In this document: positions 7,169 through 8,706 of the stretch, piece by piece | How the letters are laid out: the number at the start of each line of letters is the position of its first letter | Numbering within the stretch: position 1 is the stretch's first letter | Source: Candidatus Kuenenia stuttgartensis | GTDB taxonomy: Bacteria > Bacteroidota > Bacteroidia > Flavobacteriales_D > Crocinitomicaceae | Direction: 5' to 3' | Assembly (NCBI GenBank): GCA_943326025.2 | Contig: CALPRR020000098.1 | Span: forward strand, 1-8,706 | DNA length: 8,706 bases | The notes under the pieces: model-generated | What the model was told of the DNA's origin: nothing | What the model saw: the letters and a program-made list of their open reading frames with translations, nothing else | The model's database searches: none | Made by a program: the position numbers and the translations under genes

Positions 7169-8706
7169 ATGAAAAAATATATTTTATCATTAGGGATCTT
7201 AATTCCCTCTATTATGTTTGGGCAAATTGATCGTTCAGTTCGTCCAACAGCAGCTAAAGCTCCAGCTATAAACATTAAGGATTCTGAAGTTTTCACAACT
7301 TCTAACGGTATAACTGTAATCTTATCTGAAAACCATAAATTACCAAAAGTTTCTTTTAATATGTCAATGGGAGCTAGTCCTTTGACTGAAGATTCTAAAG
7401 CTGGTTTATCAAGTATTGCTGGTGAGTTAATTTTATCGGGAACAACAAACCGTTCTAAAGATCAATTAGATAAAGAGAAAGATTACATTGGTGCAGATTT
7501 ATCTGCAGATAAAGAATCTGTTTATCTTTCTTGTTTAACAAAACATATGGACAAAGGATTAGAATTAATGTCAGATGTTTTAATGAATGCAAATTTTCCT
7601 CAAAGCGAATTTGAAAGAATTAAAAATCAAACAGTTTCTTCCTTATTGTCTACAAAATCTAGTCCTGAGTCAATGGCTAATAATGCAGAATCAAAATCTA
7701 ATTTCCCGAAAGGTCATCCATATGGTGAAATTATGACAGAAGCTACATTAAACAATATTACATTAGACGATGTCAAGAATTTTTACAAATTAATATTCAC
7801 TCCAAAAGGAAGTTACTTAGTAATCATTGGCGATATAACAAAAGCACAAGCAACTGCTGCTGTTGAAAAGTATTTCTCTAAATGGAATGGAAACATGGCT
7901 TACAAACAACAAATGCCATTATCTATTACTCACAAAGGAAATCGTGTGATTTTTGTAAAAAAACCAAGTGCTGTTCAATCAGTGATTAATGTTACTTTTC
8001 CTTTAAACATTAAACCTGGAGATAAAGATCAATTACCTTTAACTGTTTTAAATGACATTTTAGGTGGAGGTGGTTTTGGCACTCGTTTAATGCAAAACTT
8101 AAGAGAAAACAAAGCTTATACATATGGTTGTTATTCAAGTTTAAACATTAATGAATTTGGAAGTTCTTTTTCAGCTTCAGGAAACTTTAGAAATGCTGTT
8201 ACAGACAGTGCAATTACTCAAATTTTGTTCGAATTAGACAACATCACGAATGGTTATGTTAAAGACGAAGAATTGAATTTAACAAAAATGGTAATGGCTG
8301 GTGGATTCGCAAGATCATTAGAAAGACCTCAAACTATTGCTCGTTTTGCCTTAAATATCATTCGTTACAACTTAAGTAAAGATTATTACCAAACTTATTT
8401 AAAAAGATTGGAAGCGATTTCGAAGGAAGATGTTTTGATGATGGCTCAAAAATATTATTCAGCTAAAAACTGTAACATCATTGTTGTAGGTAATGAGGAA
8501 GTATTAGAGAAATTAAAACAATTTGATGCTGATGGTATTGTTGAAATTTGGGATGCTTTTGGAGATCAAATGAAAGAAATGAAAAAAGCTGATATTACTA
8601 AAGATCAATTAATTGAGAAATATGTATTAGCAGCAACACAAACAACTTCATTAAAAGCAGCATCTAAAAAATTGAAAAAATTCAAAGCATTTGAAGAAGT
8701 ATCTGA
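7169..8706 (+). CDS. M16 family peptidase homologue without zinc site, partner subunit (3' end outside window)
   Basis: Exported M16-fold protein. 512 codons are visible and no stop is reached. The signal peptide is residues 1-18 (cut before Gln19). Aligning its GLSSIAGELILSGTT (79-93) with the catalytic neighbour shows Ser82, Gly85 and Glu86 in place of His, Glu and His, so zinc cannot bind normally and the protein should be inactive alone. It keeps Arg312 and Tyr319 in LRENKAYTY, the R/Y pair that helps position substrate in M16 enzymes and that the upstream gene lacks in part. It is therefore best read as the non-catalytic half of a two-gene enzyme, as described for other bacterial M16B pairs and for mitochondrial processing peptidase. 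After the second half-domain (about 440), a further region begins (WDAFGD, then IEKYVLAAT at 482-490) that looks like the start of an additional C-terminal domain cut by the window edge. Confidence 0.93.
   Translation, partial: MKKYILSLGILIPSIMFGQIDRSVRPTAAKAPAINIKDSEVFTTSNGITVILSENHKLPKVSFNMSMGASPLTEDSKAGLSSIAGELILSGTTNRSKDQLDKEKDYIGADLSADKESVYLSCLTKHMDKGLELMSDVLMNANFPQSEFERIKNQTVSSLLSTKSSPESMANNAESKSNFPKGHPYGEIMTEATLNNITLDDVKNFYKLIFTPKGSYLVIIGDITKAQATAAVEKYFSKWNGNMAYKQQMPLSITHKGNRVIFVKKPSAVQSVINVTFPLNIKPGDKDQLPLTVLNDILGGGGFGTRLMQNLRENKAYTYGCYSSLNINEFGSSFSASGNFRNAVTDSAITQILFELDNITNGYVKDEELNLTKMVMAGGFARSLERPQTIARFALNIIRYNLSKDYYQTYLKRLEAISKEDVLMMAQKYYSAKNCNIIVVGNEEVLEKLKQFDADGIVEIWDAFGDQMKEMKKADITKDQLIEKYVLAATQTTSLKAASKKLKKFKAFEEVS

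Noticed and set aside
6617..7296. Two short minus-strand open frames (6617-6811 and 7114-7296)
   Set aside because: Both are antisense to well-supported M16 coding sequence; the second spans the junction of the two M16 genes and has no promoter-like sequence that I can see.
8704..8706. TGA at the very end of the window as the stop of the second M16 gene
   Set aside because: It is out of frame: the last full codon is TCT (8702-8704), and the remaining GA begins the next codon. The gene continues past the window.

Overview
The window is about 8.7 kb of very AT-rich DNA and reads as ordinary chromosome from a member of the Bacteroidota, most likely class Flavobacteriia or a close relative. Four things point there. 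Start codons have no Shine-Dalgarno sequence but A/T-rich leaders. Two genes carry exact copies of the Bacteroidota -7 promoter element TAnnTTTG. The protein types are typical: a long two-domain SppA, a secreted M14 carboxypeptidase with extra C-terminal modules, and a tandem pair of M16 peptidases. Exported proteins often have Gln just after the predicted signal cleavage site. Genus cannot be decided from the sequence.

Layout. Positions 1-1669 (minus strand) hold the N-terminal 556 codons of a secreted zinc carboxypeptidase (M14) whose C-terminus lies outside the window. A 228-bp divergent intergenic region separates it from the plus-strand genes: sppA (1898-3697, followed by a very clear rho-independent terminator), a small lipoprotein of unknown function (3787-4368), a CoA-pyrophosphatase-like Nudix hydrolase (4374-5003, only 5 bp after the lipoprotein), ndk (5093-5512, own promoter, long hairpin terminator), and two M16 peptidase genes (5665-7158, and 7169 to the window end, incomplete) with a 10-bp gap. 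There are no RNA genes, insertion sequences, CRISPR arrays or gene-free stretches above 300 bases.

How the genes fit together. Four of the seven genes encode proteases of the envelope or periplasm: M14, SppA and the two M16 proteins. The M16 pair looks like one heteromeric enzyme split over two genes: the first has the complete zinc site (HFFEH plus a downstream Glu) but lacks the usual Arg of the R/Y pair, while the second has lost the zinc site and keeps the Arg and Tyr. The Nudix hydrolase and Ndk are cytoplasmic nucleotide-metabolism enzymes. The terminators and promoters suggest four plus-strand transcription units: sppA; lipoprotein-Nudix; ndk; M16-M16.

Nothing here amounts to an undescribed system. 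The points most worth following up are the complementary M16 pair, an insertion in the catalytic M16 subunit, the predicted preference of the M14 enzyme for basic C-terminal residues, and the unassigned lipoprotein coupled to the Nudix gene.
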